Source: JAVBNC01 sp031551765 (lineage in GTDB: Bacteria > Desulfobacterota > Desulfovibrionia > Desulfovibrionales > Desulfovibrionaceae). Taken from it: a DNA stretch of 8,086 nt. The notes below the pieces were generated by a model. It saw only the letters and a list, made by a program, of their open reading frames with translations. It ran no database searches and was not told the DNA's origin. A program made the translations under genes and the position numbers. The stretch lies in NCBI GenBank assembly GCA_031551765.1, contig JAVBNC010000001.1, positions 1-8,086 of the forward strand, read 5' to 3'. Below, piece after piece: positions 6,390 through 8,086 of the stretch. Position 1 is the stretch's first letter; every line of letters begins with the position of its first letter.

Positions 6390-7952
6390 TTACGCCAACG
6401 CGAAAACCAGCAGCCCCATGGCCGCGATGAACCCGGCGGCGTAGCGCGCGGCCGTAAGCAGCAGTTCGCCTTCCTTTCCGGCCAGACCGGCGGCTATGCC
6501 GGCTATGGCTATGCTCTGGGGGGAAATGAGCTTGCCTATGCACGCGCCGCTGGTGTTGGCGGCGGCTATCCAGATGGGGTCCGCGCCCAGGTTGAGGGCC
6601 ACGGTTTTTTGCAGCTGGCCGAAAAGGATGTTGGCGCTGGTGTCGCTGCCGGTGATAAAGGTGCCCAGCATGCCCAAAAGCGGCGAGACCAGGGCGTAGA
6701 ACGGCCCGGTGGAAGCGGCCAGCGCCGTGGCTATGTCCGTGACCATGCCGCTGGAACTGAGCACCTTGGCCAGGGCCACGATGCACAGAATGGTCAGGCC
6801 GGTTTTGCGCAACTGCCAGGCCGTGGAAAGGGTCAGCCTGCCCAGGGTGGGCAGGGACGCGCCCTGGACCAGACCGCCCAGCAAGGCGGCGGCCATAACC
6901 AGGGTGCCCGGCGTGAGCAGCCAGGCCATGACGAACGGCTTGCCGCCCGGCCCGTCGTAGATCAGCCAGGACGAGCGGAACTGGCCGAGAAAGGCGTGCA
7001 CGGCCGGGAACAGCTTGCTGGTGCCCAGCACGATGACCAGCAGAATGAGATACGGCGCCCAGGCTTTCAGCCGCGCGCCAAGGCTCAGGGGCGGGCGGGC
7101 GTCCGTTTCGGACTCCGGCGCGTCGTGCTCAAAGGTCCAGACGCGTTTGGGCGGGAACAGCCGGGCCGCGAGAATGGTGGCCGCGGAAGCCGCCAGGGAG
7201 CCGATAATGGCGGGCAGTTCCGGCCCTATATAGCGGGCCGCGAAAAACTGCGCCACGCCGAACGCCGCCCCGGCCGCCAGCGTGGCGGGCCAGACTTCCA
7301 ATAAACCGCGCAGGCTGCGGGTGATGGTCAGCACCAGGCACACCGGCACGCAGAGCACAAAGGGCGTCAGCTGCACGATAATGGCTTCTGAAAGCAGGGC
7401 GACGGGCAGGTCGGTAATCACGGCCAGGGTGGTGACGGGCACGCCCACCACGCCGAAGGCCACGGCAATGGTGTTGGCCAAAAGGCAGAGCACGGCCGCC
7501 AGAAAAGGCTTGAAGCCCAAGGCGATCAAAAGCGCGGCGGGCACGGCCACGGCGGTGCCGAACCCGGCCACGCCTTCCATGAACCCGCCGAAACCCCAGG
7601 CTATGGCCAGGGCCTGGATGCGCCGGTCCCGCGACACGGAAGAGAGCATGTCCTTGATGGTGTCCAGGGCCTTGGTGTGCAGGGCTATGGTGTAGGTAAG
7701 AAAAGCGGCCAGAATGACCCACAGAATGGGCGCCAGCGCGAACACGAACCCGTCCAGCACGGCCTTGCCCAGCAGCGGGACGGGCATGTGCCAGGCCAGG
7801 GCGGCCAGAGCCGAGCCTAACGCCAGCCCCAGGGCGCAGGCCAGGTGGGCGCGGATTTTCAGAATGCCCAGGCTGACGAACAGCCAGACAATGGGCAGCA
7901 TGGCCAAAAGCGCGGCATGGGCCGGGGGCGGGAGAGAACCGGAAGCAAGCAT
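6390..7952 (-). CDS. L-lactate permease (LctP/LldP family)
   Basis: This 520-residue polytopic inner-membrane transporter is of the lactate permease family (TC 2.A.14), predicted to bring lactate (and perhaps glycolate) into the cell by cation symport. Lactate is the main electron donor for many Desulfovibrio. Family signatures are WGFGGFMEGVAGFGT (residues 119-133), FITGSDTSANILFG (from 432) and a later ANTSGACIGKLISPQSIAIAG block. Hydrophobic helices fill nearly the whole length, with a hydrophilic loop in the middle around FEHDAPESETDARPP. It is slightly shorter than the 551-residue E. coli LldP. The ATG at 7952 is chosen because AAGAAGG lies just upstream; a longer in-frame start at 8072 would translate through the large palindrome and is unlikely. 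No lactate dehydrogenase, pta/ackA or regulator gene is visible, though an operon could continue beyond the right edge. Many Desulfovibrio have several paralogues, so the exact substrate is unsure. Confidence 0.93.
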   Translation of the reverse strand: MLASGSLPPPAHAALLAMLPIVWLFVSLGILKIRAHLACALGLALGSALAALAWHMPVPLLGKAVLDGFVFALAPILWVILAAFLTYTIALHTKALDTIKDMLSSVSRDRRIQALAIAWGFGGFMEGVAGFGTAVAVPAALLIALGFKPFLAAVLCLLANTIAVAFGVVGVPVTTLAVITDLPVALLSEAIIVQLTPFVLCVPVCLVLTITRSLRGLLEVWPATLAAGAAFGVAQFFAARYIGPELPAIIGSLAASAATILAARLFPPKRVWTFEHDAPESETDARPPLSLGARLKAWAPYLILLVIVLGTSKLFPAVHAFLGQFRSSWLIYDGPGGKPFVMAWLLTPGTLVMAAALLGGLVQGASLPTLGRLTLSTAWQLRKTGLTILCIVALAKVLSSSGMVTDIATALAASTGPFYALVSPLLGMLGTFITGSDTSANILFGQLQKTVALNLGADPIWIAAANTSGACIGKLISPQSIAIAGIAAGLAGKEGELLLTAARYAAGFIAAMGLLVFALA

Positions 7953-7971
7953 GAGGACCTTCTTTATTGAG

Positions 7972-8064
7972 CTGCCGAAGCCATCCAGGAGTGAGTGCAG
8001 GGCTCGATGCGGCACGTCCGGTGCCGCATCGAGCCCTGCTTTGACTCTTAGATGGCTTCGGCAG
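7972..8064. repeat. 93-bp near-perfect palindrome in the permease leader
   Basis: The outer arms CTGCCGAAGCCATC (7972-7985) and GATGGCTTCGGCAG (8051-8064) are perfect 14-bp inverse copies. A short GAGT/ACTC pairing (7989-7992 with 8044-8047) follows, then a perfect 19-bp inner stem (7997-8015 with 8021-8039) closed by the 5-base loop GTCCG. The structure ends 19 bases before the permease ATG. No T run follows on either strand, so it is not a normal intrinsic terminator. As DNA it could extrude as a cruciform; as RNA it would be a very stable 5' leader hairpin close to the ribosome-binding site. It may be a mobile palindromic repeat or a regulator site. Confidence 0.85.
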
Positions 8065-8086
8065 TTATTCAAGCGTTCGCAGCTTC

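Noticed and set aside
7972..8064. Integron attC site
   Set aside because: The palindrome lacks the RYYYAAC/GTTRRRY core sites, no integrase is visible, and the stem is far more perfect than attC sites.
7972..8072. Extended permease start at 8072
   Set aside because: It would translate the whole palindrome; the start at 7952 has a ribosome site and begins just before the first membrane helix.

Overview
The window looks like a high-GC sulfate reducer of the Desulfovibrionaceae (Desulfovibrio desulfuricans-like). The best evidence is a 148-residue flavodoxin that matches the classical Desulfovibrio flavodoxin in length, in its FMN phosphate loop and in the two flavin-stacking aromatics (W60, Y98). 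A lactate permease fits the usual electron donor of these bacteria. The organism assignment is inference from protein family resemblance, not from a search.

Layout, left to right. Positions 1-166 are nearly pure C/G low-complexity sequence ending in 56 consecutive C's and are probably a contig-end sequencing artefact. A small membrane-anchored coiled-coil protein with a helix-turn-helix-like tail follows (203-622, +). A strong bidirectional terminator (641-676) separates it from a convergent 85-residue DUF6899-like protein (689-946, -). A divergent regulatory region carries a promoter for each side; the flavodoxin promoter has a Fur-box-like palindrome between its -35 and -10. Flavodoxin (1220-1666, +) ends at its own terminator. 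A large ComEC/Rec2 DNA-uptake channel (1889-4552, +) comes next. A 141-bp cluster of inverted repeats (4581-4721) fills the gap to a convergent GtrII-type membrane glucosyltransferase (4718-6238, -), whose stop codon lies inside the repeat. Last is an L-lactate permease (6390-7952, -), preceded by a 93-bp near-perfect palindrome (7972-8064). A 12-base motif from that palindrome recurs just after the permease stop.

The genes do not form one pathway. They are short independent units: iron-responsive electron transfer (flavodoxin), DNA uptake (ComEC), surface glycan modification (GtrII-like) and lactate uptake (LctP). No complete new multi-gene system is visible. The most interesting signals are non-coding: the Fur-box promoter with a possible terminated leader RNA, the composite intergenic repeat, and the long palindrome with repeated arms around the permease gene.
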